Source of the DNA: Crocodylus rhombifer
Taxonomy: Eukaryota > Chordata > Crocodylia > Crocodylidae
Length of the DNA: 64,000 nt
Direction: 5' to 3'
Assembly: GCA_038503035.1 (NCBI GenBank)
Contig: JAVSML010021644.1
Span: 159,690 to 223,689, forward strand
Shown here: positions 23,176 through 36,512 of the stretch, one piece after another
Layout of the letters: the number at the start of each line of letters is the position of its first letter
Numbering within the stretch: the first letter of the stretch is position 1
Notes under the pieces: generated by a model
What the model was told of the DNA's origin: nothing
Seen by the model: only the letters and a program-made list of their open reading frames with translations
Databases searched by the model: none
Made by a program: the position numbers and the translations under genes

Positions 23176-24992
23176 AGCTTGAATTTCACTGCAAGCCAAA
23201 AAGGCTTGGGCTTATATGTGCTTCTCAGTTTTGAAAATAGGCCACTTGGATACTTTAGAAAAGTGTGCCCTTTACCTATTTGTTGTGAATGAATAAAAGC
23301 AGGTCCCTTCTCCAGCACTGATTCAGTACACAATGAACTGTCAAAGAATTTACAAGTCAATCTGTCAGGTTTTAAATTAAAATGAATTAAACATGAACTC
23401 TTTCAGAATTGTCATTTGAGCATTTTATCTTTTATTTGCCTCACTTGCTAAGAAATAGCTGATTACTAACCCTTTGATTTTTTAATACAGTTAATATTCA
23501 CCAAAACCCCAAGCAACAGGCTACTTTTGAAGAAAGTAGATTGTAACAAAGGCAAGATGCTAACCTTTGCTTCAGCAGTTGTGATGGTTGTAATCAGAGG
23601 TACATTAATAGCCCAGGTCATTTTTCATAGTAGCATTTTGACATCAAAAGCAACTCAACGAACAATTACCACTTCTTTCTGCTTAATTTGCACGTTGGAA
23701 TTCTACTGTATATAAAAAAGTAAATTTTTTTCTTTGACTCAGTACACAAAAAGGCTGTACTGTGGACAAAATTGATAAAATATACCTGACACAAAACCCA
23801 AAAAACAAGGTAACCAAGAGTACATATTACTTCTTTTCCCACAGCTTACCAATGTACTTGCATGTAAACTCCCCACATGCAACACGCTTCATTTTTATCT
23901 CTTTTTTCTCTCTATTTTTCTCTTTTTGTTCTCCTTTCAAAGAAACATGAGATTCTGGGCACACAGAAGGATTGGGGAGTGGATTTGAGACTTGAAGAAA
24001 GCTGAAGCAGGGCCCAGTGCCATCAGTGAAATTCCATTATAAAATCACTAGTTCACCATACCATGCTAATCTCCATTAATTATTTTGCCTGGAAACAGTC
24101 TTGTCTTAGCACTGGCAGGTGGTTTCTAACTGTACGAAGATAGCACGTAAGTTAGAAACATGAACACTGCTTTAGGGAAATGATTCCAAATAATCTCTGA
24201 GATGTACTATACTTTCCTATGGTGCTTCTTTTGATAATTAATTAACTCAGCAGTATTTGTATTTTATTTTAAATCAGCCATAAAGCAATTATAATTTTAT
24301 AAAATGTCACATGGTAATAAATTGAATTACTTTGAAAGTCTCAGCTGTACCTAGAGCATAGTCCATTGAAAACAACTGATTTTTTGTTGGTGGTGCCCCC
24401 TGAGCTTCTTGTGCAAAGGAAGTATACATAGGAAAGCAATCAGCTTGTACTCCTTTTATTTATCCAATGTATTTACTAGGAAACTTCAGCATTTGAAATT
24501 AGAGTTTCAAAAGAACACAGCTCTCACTTAACATGCTTACATTTAGTTGCCAATTTTTACAAAGTGTTCAGCAGGCCCTGCGGTTCTCAGTGGGGATTGC
24601 TCAGATATGAAGCATTTTGAAAACTGGCCAATCCTATTTAGGTGTTAAAATAGAAGATGTTGGGGACTGTGCTCCTCTGAAAATCTGCTCTTGGACAGTA
24701 CCTCTGGTTTACATTTATCAAGTTCCACGAGGGAAAGGGTGGTATTGAGAAAAACATACAGTATTGGCTGCACTGTTACTGCTGAAGTCAGCAGAACTGA
24801 CAGAAGAACGAGGCCAGTGTTGAGCACTTGCTTAACTTTAGGCATGTGTGTAAGCCTTATTGATGTCTGTATAAATTAAGGTTCCAGTTACAAATATTTA
24901 TAAAGTATTAACAAATGATTAATCAATGTTTTGATAAATATTTAACCACTTGTTATAAAGCCCAACAGGTTACTTATAATCCTGGCTTAGAG
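23176..24992. other. Unique AT-rich DNA, no gene seen
   Basis: A pyrimidine-rich TCTTTTTTCTC run lies at about 23896-23940. No coding or transposon signal. Confidence 0.4.
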
Positions 24993-25695
24993 CAGGGATG
25001 CTCAACCTCTCACCTGTGGGCCACACCTGGCCCCTGGAGCCATGGCATCTGGCCTGTGGAGAACTCCAAGGTTGAAAAATTTGGCAGTGGAGGAGCAACA
25101 AAAGCTCTGTGTGGCTGGATCCAATCCCTCCTGGGCCGCTGTCTTATGGTGGCATCAGGGCTAGGCCTGCCCCCTATTTGTCCAGAACAAGTGATCTACT
25201 CCCAATGTGCCCCCACCCCCTTCTGGAAGGATGGGGAAGACAGATTATGGTTGGGATATGCACCCCACCATGGCTGATCAGGCCTGTGCTGTACTGGCTC
25301 CACATACNNNNNNNNNNTCTACTGGAAGGAAGTAACCTGGAAGAAGCTGGGGTGGGGTGGGGAGGCACCACAGCATGCTGCATGAGCCCGGCGCATCCCT
25401 CCCTCTCCCCTGGGTCATAAGGCTAAGTATGCCATGCTGCGACACTGCCCCGGGACAGCGTGGCCAGGAAGGAAGCACAGGGTAGAGTCACACTTTGTTC
25501 CTGATCAAGCCTCACCAGCGGATGCACAAGGTGACTTGGGCCACAGTATGGGAGTATAGGAGCATGCCGGGGGAGACGCCACCACCACCGTCCCAAGGCA
25601 CACTCTGGCCCCGCCCTCCAGCCCACTTGCATGTATCCCCTAGGGCCTATCCAAATACCCTTGGGGGTATGTGTACCCCCAGTTTACAACCCCTG
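24993..25695. mobile_element. Probable GC-rich hAT-type element (with gap)
   Basis: The left end CAGGGATGCTCAACCTCTC and the right end, inverted, CAGGGGTTGTAAACTGGGGG share CAGGG-TG---AACT, typical hAT termini; the left interior GTGGGCCACACCTGGCC is the usual follow-on phrase. Flanking octamers (GCTTAGAG and GTATAATG) do not match well, so the ends could belong to two elements. An assembly gap lies inside. Confidence 0.45.
25308..25317. other. Assembly gap, 10 N
   Basis: Ten N inside GC-rich repeat DNA. The other gap in this window is also 10 N, so the length is probably nominal. Confidence 0.95.
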
Positions 25696-28180
25696 GTATA
25701 ATGCATATTGCTTGTGTCTGTAGTATACACAAACATAGAAGTGTAACTTTAACATCAAATATAACCATTTGCCCTTCAGTGTAAACCTCTGTTCCTCTGC
25801 ACCCCAGAGCTAAGCAACAGGCTCCATCAACACACGGTGCTGATTCAAACATTCTCCCATACTTCTCCCAAAAAGAAAGCATTCTGAAACCACTATGAAA
25901 ACCGCTACTACTCAACAAAAACACTGTTTCTGTGTCAACTTTCCTGGAGACATGACAGGCACCACTCACAATCTAGGTTAATTACTTCAGCAACACAGGA
26001 CAAATGAGATCAAATAAAAATAGGGACAGAGGAATATATATAAACAAGAAATAGTCTTCAGGAATGGGCAACAGCATACCAGAAAAAAAAACTGTTTGCA
26101 GCCACTTCTATGAAACAGAAAGCATGTCAGCTTTAAACAGGAAATATTGCAGCAAATAGTAAAATAGAAGCAAAGATTCAGTATACTGCTGAACTGAGAC
26201 CTTAGATAGATAACATGTAAGACAATTATATACAGCCTCATACAGCACTCAAGTAGATACACTAAGGACTGGCATCTGTTAAAGGCATAGCTTCCTAAAC
26301 ATCTTAATGCTAATATTATTGAAGTTTTTAAAAAAAATAAACAATTATTTTTGGCAATACAACCTGAGATATTTAAGGCTTGTTTTTTCCCATCGTTAAT
26401 TAAGGTGTCATTGTTATTGGCATTGCAGCAAATGCCAGAGCTAGGGGGGAAAAAACCCCCTGTATTTGTTTAACCAGGCAAGGAACTCTTGGAGTGTATA
26501 CATCAAATTAGTTAAACTGAAAGGAATGCTCCAGAAATTATTGTCTTGAGATATATTTCTTGATTTCTTGCTGATGAACTGTATGCTGGAGTTATTGTTG
26601 TAGCAGAAAGGAAATCTTTTACAAGTTCACTTTTGCTTGTAAAAATTTCAGTGAAAAAAGCTCCACTAAATTAAACCTATTTAGGGGGAGAATGTAATTC
26701 TAGTTTCAAGGCGCTATCACGGGACAGATTTACGATGACTCATAAAGTCTTCACTTGATTATATATTGCTGTCTTGTTTTCAGCATCCCAATCACGGAAG
26801 AGTCTGCCATCTTCATTAGTGCCTGCTGCCAGCTTTCAGATCCTTTCTAAATTGCTGGTTTATTTATTTTTTTTAATGAACTGTTTCATTCTGATATTAA
26901 CATAGTATTTCATTATAGCAGCATATGGGATTTAAGGGCGAATTGTTACTTCCATTATAAAATGTTTTTCTAAAGTGTAATACACGTCAGGCTGGGAGTT
27001 GACATACAGGCCTATACGCAATTTTTTTCTTACTTTTTTTACACTTGTTACAATTCATTAACTTCCTTTTAGAGATTGTATGTATGGAAGCCCTAAATAT
27101 ATCTGCTGACTTTCTCCAGGAAAATAATTGTCTAATTTTTTAGTCACATAGTCTTTTGTGCAGACACTTATTTTAGCAATGAAAAAGCAAATGTGAACAG
27201 CTGAATGAATAGGATTGCTATTAATAATGGAACAGTGCATGTACATGGTTACTAAAATTCAGGATAGTAACACAGTAAACAGCAATTATTGTGAAAATAT
27301 TTTTTATTTTAGGTATTCATAATGAAATCACAGACAGCTGTAAGGAGTTCTAAGTGTTAAACTTCAGCAAAAATTTTTTAAAAAAAATAGGGGCCTAGAG
27401 TGAATATCCAATGGATTCAGTCTCAACTTTTTGAAAATGGTCTTAATTTCCAACGTTTGGAAGAGGAGACTCCTATTTTTGTGTAGTTTGTAGTGTAAGG
27501 CAAGGGTCAGGAAAAGAAATGAAAGTTAAGAATAGTGGAGGATGTAATGTGGTACAGAGTTGGAACACCTCTTGTCCATTGCTGATTGTCTTGAAAATAA
27601 GCATTCAATAAAGGCCTGACTGAAATTCCACCAAAGTCAATGAGAATATTTCCATTAACATGAATCAACTTTTGACCATGGCGTATGTTCCAAGTCTTTA
27701 TCTTGATGCCCAGTCTGGGCAATGACCAGGTGTGTGCATGTATGGGGGGGCTGGGCCAAGGAAGCCAACCCCACCTAAGTTCCAGCACTCCTGAACATTG
27801 GGCTGTTTGGGTTTGTTAGCTGAAGGCACCCTGCTAAAGACCCTGGTCCCCTGACCCTATCCTTCCCCAGTGCCCCCTACCTTCTGCATACCCACATGCA
27901 GGCCTCTCTCCCCATGGTGCAGAGTTCATTGCAATACAAGGGATATCCACCCCCTGGGATTCCCTGAAAATCTGTCCTTCCTGTCCGCTTGTACAGAAAA
28001 CCATGCTGGGTTCAGTCATGAGGGGCTCACTGGCTGGAGAAGTGGAGGAGAGGGGATTTGCCATTCAGTGTCCAGTCCTACGCTCAGGAACATGGAGGCA
28101 CACCAACATTCAACTGGAACATGTGACATGAGCATGTGAGTGTACATAAGAGGCAAGTTCACAGCATATATAAGACATCT
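25696..28180. other. Mostly unique DNA, no gene seen
   Basis: The stretch 26690-27050 is repeat-free and rich in short AT-type motifs, a candidate conserved non-coding block. The section 27690-28110 is GC-richer with open frames on both strands and is probably a repeat interior. Confidence 0.4.
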
Positions 28181-31100
28181 TTATTTATCTTTCAGCAAAT
28201 TCTGCTACTGAAATACAAAATATTGTGCTCATGCATCTGTAAGGGGAAATTCAGCATCATAGTATAATGAGAATATAGTCTTCCACACTAAGATATCATT
28301 TATACTTATATTCTAAATTCCTATCTTCATCTGCTTTTAGTTTTCAATAGGTATGGCATTCCTTTCTGGGGAGACCTTTTTTTGCTTCTCTGTGAAGTAG
28401 CTGTTGGAAAATCTCCTTCAGCTCTGTTAGGGTGCTTCTCAGACATTAAGAAGAAAAGTACAGTATAAGTGATCTTCAGGTGTGAAGAAAAGCATCAAGA
28501 TATGACATCCTGACCCCCCATCAAAAGTAGCTACAGAACTTCCATTAATTTTAATGGCCCCAGGGATTTCAACCCAATATTTTTCTTTGGATTGAGATAA
28601 TTAAAAGATAATGCTGACTCACCCCAAAACTTCAAATGACGATTTGTAACAGTAGCTGTTAAGTTATAAACAGATGCTGTTTTTGTTGCAGGATCCACTG
28701 TGCCAGCATATATCCTGGCACATCTGATCCGACTGATTGGAAGGTACAGATGTTGGCCAGGACCCGCTCATGTTGGGGAGCCCAGGAGGAGAATGCCTGG
28801 GGCACACATCTGCAAGTATAAAGAGTACCATGGGGTTCTCCTGGTCTGCAGTGTTAAACATACCCTGGAATCATCTGACCTGGCTGACTGGAGAGAGGGG
28901 GCAACCCTGGACTGCAGAGATCACATCATAAGTGAACAGACATCTTCCCGAGTCAAGTGTGACTACATTCCTGTTCACTTGCAACTTTTATGGCAGTACA
29001 AGGAGTCACTGCTTATGTACCCTACTACTAATCCATGCCACTGGGTAAGGCAATAGTTTTTGCAATTCTGACCCACATCAAGTAATTGGTATCAGGCAAA
29101 AAAATCTCTTTTAAGCTCTTCTATGTGTTACCATTTTAGCATTCATCCAAGCTGACTGGTTGTTCAGTAAAAATATGGAGGCACTCTGAGAACAATACGT
29201 AGGCTCCCATTGGTTAAAGTGTGTTACCTTTCAAATATTTCTGAACACACACATACATTTGCACATAATGGGCTGATTTTTGTGAAGCAAAAATGTGCTG
29301 GATTTTGCAGACGGCATATACTCATAGATAAGCTGTAGCATTTTGAACTGAGCTATGAGGGAAGAGCAGAGGGGTGGGAGTGGGGCATGAGAGGGTGCGG
29401 AGGGAGGGAATCAGTAACGGACCTGCCTGTTGTTTGGTCCTGTTAACAGTGCTATATGTGGCTCGCCTTCAGGGACCTGGAGAGCGGCCCAAAGGTTCTG
29501 AAAAGAAAATACGTGGTGTAAAACACAGCCAGACAGCAGCACATTTTCTAATTCAGGGTGAAAAACTGAGCTCCTAAGTGCAAACATTGTCTGTGCATGT
29601 CAACATGTTCTCGGGTACACAGACAAGCTGGTAAATTTCTGGGTGTGCAGAGGTGCCTCTTTGTGTGTTCAGCTAATCCCACCTGAGCTGCTCAGCACTA
29701 AAGGCATGAGAGCACCACTGCTAGAGGTGAAGAACTAAGTGGAGGAGCCTAAAGCAGTCACAAATCCAAAGGTTTTATGAACACCAGGTGGTAGCAGATG
29801 TGCTTCAAGCCCAATCCCTCCAAGAATGGGTTACATGCTTTTCCTGCATGGCAGTAGCCGGGACCTACAGGAGTGCAGCAAGAGATTAGAGAGGAATGAG
29901 TATTAGACCATCAGGCCTGGAAACTGTAGCCCTGCTACCGGAACCAAGGCCATCTGCAGAGCCAAGAGAGGCATCAGATTTTTAGTTTTAATTCTGAAAG
30001 TCAACAGAAAACTTCAGTATCATCCCCAAGCATCAGGTCCAACTGTCATGCCTAAATGAGGAGAGACCAACAGAGATCGCTCCAGAATCAACTTGGTTAA
30101 GCAGCAACTGGAAACAAGTCCTCCTCACATGGCCTGCAGACACACTTCTGGAATACCTTTTCTACTTTTACCACTTCTGAGATTTAAAAGCAGCAGTTTT
30201 TAAAGCTATTGTGAGGAAAGAAAGCTGTAAGCCTAGCCCATGGTACCTCAACACACATGAGATAATGCTTAGGTGACAAATGCAAATTTTGAAGAGAAAC
30301 ATATAGTGTTTCTGTAGCGACGTGGCATACCCAGCTATGGATATAGCAGGCCACTCAATTCTTCACTCTGCTGCTTGGTTTTTTCCTGGGATTGAGTCAC
30401 CAAACAGAATAGTTAGGTAGGTACCTGTTCTGGGCTCACTTAGGAAGTTCACATGCTAGTGCAAGAAAATCAGTAAGGTGACTGCTGCTTAGTACAGGTG
30501 GATACGGGCATCCCCTCCCTTTCTGTGGTCTTATTTTGGCTGCCATGAAGCAATCAGGAAGTCGGTGATAATTCCTGTTAGTGGGAGTAGGTAGGGCTGA
30601 GATAGGACCGCTTGGTGGATGGGACTGCTTCAGAAGGCAAATGAGGGATTCCATCATTGCTTTAATTCCTCCCATTCTTGCGGACAAGGTTTTTGGTGTG
30701 AAAAGGAAACAAGCTGATTGCCCACGTGTCTGCCCAGTCTCATAGATCCAGAGTGCCTGAAATGGGTGGAACCTGTTTATTTCCATATGGTTTAAAATTG
30801 AGTGCATCTGTGACCCTGATCCCATACATGTTCAGCTAGCTGAGTCTCAGTGGAAGAAAGTTCCCATGGAGGCTGTGGGGAGCTGGGATTGATTGTGATC
30901 TTGAGATGCCTTGTTTCTTCCTAGCTGATGTGTCCATTCTGAAATCTTGCTGGTTTAAGATGATTTAAAATTCTCCAACCCCCCCACTGGAATAAACCTT
31001 TCTTCACCTTTGAGGGAATAGGGAGACCCTCTTTGGCAGGAAATAAGCTGGGAGAGGTCTTGGACTATGTCTCAGAGGAGGACTTGTTTTATTCCAGCTC

Positions 31101-33839
31101 TTGGAAGAAGGATGCCCAAGTAGAATGTGCATTTTTCTACAGTGAACTTAAGACAGCCTCCATAATAGCTGTGTATTGCTAGGGTGTGCCAGGCTGGGTG
31201 GATTATCAGGTTGCACTTAAGTTCCTTTAAGACAAACTTTATGGGATATTACAGGGGAAAACAATGCATGTGGGTTACTGAATTGCATATCTGGGCCTTT
31301 AATAAGGCTAGGGTTACAACAGGTTAATACCACCATCACACTAGCATGGTCCAATAATTTTAAGGAGCCACTGCTGCACCCACATTTCAAAAGAGAAGGC
31401 AACTGCAAGTCTCTCTCAGGATCTTCCATTGTCTGTCTAGGAAAAGGATGGATTAGGCTACTTCCTGACCACTTGAATGAAACAAGCATAGTGAACTTGT
31501 GAGAGTGGTGAACCTATCTGTGGGAAGATGAAAATTAATGGATAAGGCAAATGGATGCTATGATATTACATACTTGAGGGCCTCTGAGACACATGAATCA
31601 TATTATTACTTATCATGCAAAGGCTAAGCATGCAAAGGCTAAGTTCTGGGATTGATACGAACCTTGGTAATGCTTTAGAAATCACCATCCCAGAAGAGAG
31701 CAAGTCTTTAATTGTTAACCACCAATGAATAATCAATGTTAGTCATTGACTAGATGACTCACACTGTAAACTCCCTACTATTTCCTTACTATATATATTC
31801 CACTGGGAAAAAAGCAATGAAAAGTCCCTAACAGTCCCCAGCAACATGACAGCATAGAACTTTAAAGGTTATCTTGTCTTGAAGTCATAAATTTAACCAG
31901 ATACAAGTTTGTAACACAGATGGGGAACCAGAAACAGTTCAGAAGTTCTGTCTGGTTCAGATGCTTAATTGGCCCCTTTTAAAAAAAAATTGGGCTGAAA
32001 ATCTCATGTAAGACCAAAATTGGAAAAAAAGGGTGCCTAAAATTAGGTTCTCTGACAGCTCCTCAAAGATTTCTGCTCCCCAAAGTCTTCATCCCTAAAG
32101 CAAGAAGGAGTAAAAGGAGGTATAGGACATACATTTTGTGGGCCTGCAGACCCTTTCAGTCTCTTGAAGAACATATGTTAGGAATGCAAAGTTGCTCAAG
32201 TTCACAGACTACAAAAGTGACTTTATGCAAAGTCTACAGGTTCCTGCTGCTTGCTCACAGATTTGAACAGATTTCTGTCATCCTTCTGCTTCCAATACAA
32301 AATTACGCCCCAGGAACTTCCAGCCTAGACACTAGGTAACTCACAGTGGGAAATGAAATTTGTCCAGCTCCTGTATATGCATGGAAGACAGCAATGGCAA
32401 GATTCAAACCCACAACCTTTCAGAAAGTGGAAGTAAGGATTCTATTGTTCCCATGTGCAAGACTCATATACAGTGCCACAACTGGAGGCTATGAATTTAA
32501 GCTAGTCAATGCCAACAACCTTGAAGGCACTGGAAGGAGAGTTGTTGTTGGATCTTCCCTAACTAAGCTATCCCAGTCTATCTGTTTATATCCTAATCTT
32601 GAAAATTTCTATGGATAGAGATTCCAGTCTTCATATCATCCCTCTAAACTATCCTGTCTCTTGCAGTAGACTGTTTATTATCCTAAAATACTGTTTGGAA
32701 ATTATACTGGTGAAAATTGCAATAGAGAGAACTTGAATCAGGTTTAGAGTAAGGTTGCTCTGATGGCAAAGCCGATTCTGATGAAGCAGTAAAGCGAGAG
32801 CAAGAACTCTGCTGTAAAACAAGCAGGACAGAAGACTGGAATGGCTGCCAAGAGGGAGGTAGACAGATGGAATTTATAATGGAGGGCAGCACTAGGCCAT
32901 GCAGTGTACAGAGCTGTTCTTTGGTGCCAACTAAAAAAGGTAACACTATGCTAAATAAAAGGGCTCTGGGACAGAGTTATCTGTTCTACCTGAATGCTAT
33001 TCTTCTTGCCTCATGCTGCAGAAAAGTGGGGGAATACAGAGTTACTTGTATGGGTTGAAGATGGGCACCCACGGTTGGCTGGTGCACCCTCAGACTAGGT
33101 AGGGGTTGTCCTGGACAGCTGAAATATGTACTGAATCCATGCTTCTGTGGTTGACCTCTACCCACTGGGCTCCTATAGAGTGCTTTCTGCATCTAGGAGT
33201 GCAAAAGTTGAAGGGAAAGCTTCCACTTCTAATACTAAACAACACTTTTACTAACAAAATACCACAATGAAAGAAATTTTAACTCAGCATCCAAACTCAC
33301 TTCTACATACTTTTAGTTTCCAGTAATTGCAGGCCCTCACATGTACATGTGCCTTGGAGATAAGGTATCTTGAGCTTTGATCTTAGGGTTTCTGTTACCA
33401 CCTAAGTCTCTGACAGAATTATGGCATTATTATTCACAAATACCTGGTGTGTAGATCTAGATCTTGAAAACCAATGAGAGCAGGATCAAGTTCATAGTAT
33501 ATATTACATGTAAAAGAGAACCGCATTAAAAGAACACTTAAAGTTGCACATTTAAACATGGAAATGTTAAGTAACACCAGAATTCCAGTTGCCTACGTAA
33601 CATAATTTTGTCCCCTGGGTATGTGCATTATGACAGATTTTAATTATTGGCTATTTTTTTCCACAGGACCCGCCCCCCCCGTCTTCTTTGCTTCACAAGT
33701 TGTATAATGCTTAGTTAATAAGACTCTATTCAATATATTTTTCCTTCATTTTTATGTGTCTTCATGCCTTATTGTTGCATAGAATTTATTATTTAAACTC
33801 TGCTGTGAAGAGAGAATTATTAATTTCCTCATAGGCTGT
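28181..33839. other. Mostly unique DNA, no gene seen
   Basis: Includes a perfect-armed hairpin at 28691-28730 (listed separately), a doubled phrase CATGCAAAGGCTAAG at about 31615-31644, and near 32390-32430 a minus-strand GGTTTGAATCTTG phrase like a tRNA-SINE B box. No exon that I can support. Confidence 0.4.
28691..28730. repeat. 40-bp imperfect palindrome
   Basis: GGATC, a 3-base bulge, TGTGCCAG, loop CATATATC, CTGGCACA, a 3-base bulge, GATCC. Arms pair perfectly outside the bulges. It may be the end or centre of a palindromic MITE. Confidence 0.75.
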
Positions 33840-34010
33840 TCTAGGGTGCTCATCACAGTAATAGCCAAGTGCTTCACAAACAGTAATTCATCTTTACAAT
33901 ACCCCTCTGAGATGAGAGGGAGGAGAGTGTGTTATTCCCACTTTTACAGAGAGAGCATTGAAGCACGGAGACAACATAGTCAAAAAGTGTCTCCTGATTT
34001 TCAGATCCCC
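33840..34010 (+). repeat. MIR/CORE-type SINE
   Basis: CAAGTGCTTCACAAACAGTA, a TCATCTTTACAATACCCCTC segment, GAGATGAGAGG, TTATTCCCACTTTTACAGAG and AGCATTGAAGCACGGAGA follow the MIR-like order (tail with ACAGAGGAACTGAGGCACAGAG). Confidence 0.6.
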
Positions 34011-35158
34011 ACTGGAGACAACTATGACCTGATTTTTCAAAGTACACTAAAATGTGGCTAATTTGTCACTGCAAGGGGATTGGCATGATGACTAATTATC
34101 CATGAGTGATTAATTACCAGTAGCCAGCCATTTTCAACTTTTCATGAGACTACTGAGACATAGTAAGAAATTATTTTTTTTTTACATTTATAATTAAGAA
34201 AAAAAAATGGGTTATAAAAATTCTGATAGCAAATTGTACACGCTCTTGGTCACTATCTGAGAATCATATGACTATACAAATGAATGTTTAATATGTGGGT
34301 TTTAATACCAAAAAATTAGTCTATTTGCTATATAAGAATTACATAATTATCAGTCAAAAAGATGAAACGTTTGGGGGGTGTTTCTGCTGTGTGAGAGTCA
34401 GCTGGCTTGACAGGTACTATGGAGGGCACTTGTCAGTACCTTTTAAAATGACTAATCATCAGGAGTTAATTCCATCACAATTTAGTATGCATATGCACTT
34501 GGAAATCATTATGTTTTAACAAATGACAATTTATCCAGTACAAATCAATTATTAAGTACAAATCAATAGGACTGTGGAGGACATTCAGTGCATTGACTAA
34601 TAAAAGTAGAGTGACAAGCCCGGTGACCAATAAGCCAGCTTTCACAGTACTTGGCATTATATAGCACTACAAAGCCAGGGTCTCAGGTTAAGTGCCCTGG
34701 AAATGAAGAATACACAGCTGTACAGCTGTGAGCATCTGTAAAAAGTGTGATTTAAGTGACTCGTCTGGCCAGCATCACATAAGAACTCTGGGCAATACAA
34801 AGAAAGGTATTTAGGCATCTAATTTGTACTTAGATGCCTAAATACTGTTTAGGATCTCAATATCTATGCCAGAGATGGAATCTAATTCTCCAAGTTCAAA
34901 GGCAGTGATCATTTTCCACTTTAATTCTTTGCCTCAGTCACTGCAAACTTCTGCAAATAATGAAGCCAGTCATGCACAAATCTTTACACTCCTGCAGCAG
35001 ATCCATCCTGGTACTGACTGAGGCAGAGACGTTGTGTAAAATAACATGTTATCACATAAGTAAAGATTTTGTGTCAAAATCCATATGCACAATGATGCTG
35101 ACTTAAGGCTGTCTAAGCTACCTTAAATCTAATATTTCTGAAGTTATAATACTTTTCT
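34011..35158. other. Unique AT-rich DNA, no gene seen
   Basis: The phrase ATTTAGGCATCTAATTTG with its inverse CTTAGATGCCTAAATAC at 34809-34850 forms a short palindrome of the TTAGG MITE type. No coding signal. Confidence 0.45.
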
Positions 35159-35159
35159 T

Positions 35160-35862
35160 CACAGCCTGAATGAGACAGTGAACAGAAAGAGCCAATAGGG
35201 CAGTTTGCAAGCAGCATGCTGGGAGCAAGAGGAAGGGGAAGAGGAAGAAGAGTCAGGCACCAGATCCTGCTCTGGGAAGGTAAGTGAGCCACAGCCTTCT
35301 GTGCTCACTTGGCTTGCTGAGTCTTTGTTTGGTGGGCTGTGTTTGAGTGTATGCTCCGAGCATCTGAAAGATCTACTAGCTGGGCGATTGCCTGTGTCTG
35401 ACAAAAGCCTTAACAAGGGAGCCGAGCCAGTCCAGGCCCAGGAGAGTATAAAAAGAGACTCCCTGAGTGACCAGAGAGCCAGGGAACAGGGATAATAAAC
35501 AGGGCAGTTTGTAAGTAGTTCATAAATCAGTTTGCTGCCTCTTTCTTGGAAGGGGAGGCTTTAAGGTAATTCTTTCTTTAATGCACAGTAACTAACCCAC
35601 ATATATTTAGTGTAAGTAGCTAACACTCAGCAGTTAATCCCCAGTACTTAATCCCCTTGTTTAATTAGAGTCCACAGTGAGGGGGAGTTTGCCTGGAAAC
35701 TGTCTCTCACCTTCCTTCACTGTATGCTCGATGAGAGGAAGGAGGTTAGCAGCGGAAAGGGAACCTTTTGGGACCAAGGAGAAGTGCACATACAGCAGCT
35801 TACAGGGGAGTTTGCTAGGGAAAGTCTATTTGGAGAAAGGGATGGGAGGAGAGACTGTGGAG
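35160..35862 (+). promoter_or_regulatory. TATA-containing LTR- or 5'UTR-like segment
   Basis: A good TATA box (TATAAAAAG, 35447-35455) lies downstream of a GC-richer stretch and 39 bases ahead of an AATAAA (35494-35499). Two similar phrases, AGGGCAGTTTGCAAGCAGC (about 35198) and AGGGCAGTTTGTAAGTAG (about 35501), bracket it at 300 bp spacing, and a second pair (GGAGTTTGCCTGG, GGAGTTTGCTAGG) follows. It runs into CR1 sequence. It could be a worn LTR, a CR1 5' region or another element; I cannot decide. Confidence 0.3.
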
Positions 35863-36055
35863 TAAGAAACCCAGAGAACTGTGTCCAGTTCTGGCCCCCC
35901 ACTACAGAAAGGAGGTGGACAAATTGGAGAGAGTACACCAGAGGGCAACAAAAAATGCTTCGGGGGCTGGAGCATGTGACTTCTGAGGAGAAGCAGAGGG
36001 GACAGAGCTTATTTAGTCTGCAGAAGAGAAGACTGAGAGAGGATTTAATAGCAGA
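35863..36055 (+). pseudogene. CR1 ORF2 C-terminal fragment
   Basis: Plus-strand codons read NCVQFWPP at the start, and after small shifts GQSLFSLQKRRLREDLIA, the CR1 domain that follows the RT (usual YCVQFWAPHYKKDVDKLE...LFSLEKRRLRGDLI). Truncated at both ends. Confidence 0.75.
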
Positions 36056-36512
36056 TCCTTAAAGCACAACGGAAGTCCATCCTAGCTCATAGGAAAGGAA
36101 ACAAAAGGGCTGGGCAACCCCTGTGGCTAAATAAGGGACTTATAGAACTGCTGTATCTGAAAAGAGAAGTCTATGAGGAATGGAAGTTGGGTAACATCAC
36201 CACGGAGGAGTATTCGGCACTGGCCAGCACCTGTTGGGAGCAAACTAGGAAAGTCAAAGCTGTAACCAAACTCAAACTGGCTATGGGAATCAAGGACAAT
36301 AAAAAGTCCTTCTTCAAATATGTAGGTAGTCGGAAGAAAAACAAGGGCCACACTGGACCCCTGCTCAACCATATGGGGCAGCCGACAACCGACACCCAGG
36401 AAAAAGCTAATCTCCTTAATGATTACTTTGTGTTGGTCTTTCCCCAGCCCAAGTGGATCACCCTGCCTAACAGAATGCAGGATTGTTGACCCAGGGTATG
36501 GGTGAACACAAA
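36056..36512 (+). pseudogene. CR1 ORF2 fragment between endonuclease and RT
   Basis: Plus-strand reading AGQPLWLNKGLIELL, LKREVYEEWKLGN, TTEEYSALA, NNKKSFFKYVGSRKK-type blocks, GPLLNHMGQ and ANLLNDYFVLVF. This is the linker region of CR1 ORF2 that joins endonuclease and RT. It stops at a TGA (about 36487) and shortly afterwards meets the 3' tail of a minus-strand CR1. It may be the left half of the plus-strand CR1 that resumes at 38219. Confidence 0.8.

Noticed and set aside
24993..25695. Single certain hAT element
   Set aside because: Kept only as probable: the ends are hAT-like but octamers do not match and a gap lies inside.
28700..29056. 118-codon open frame that could be an exon
   Set aside because: No domain and no convincing splice sites in phase; a palindrome at its start suggests a repeat.
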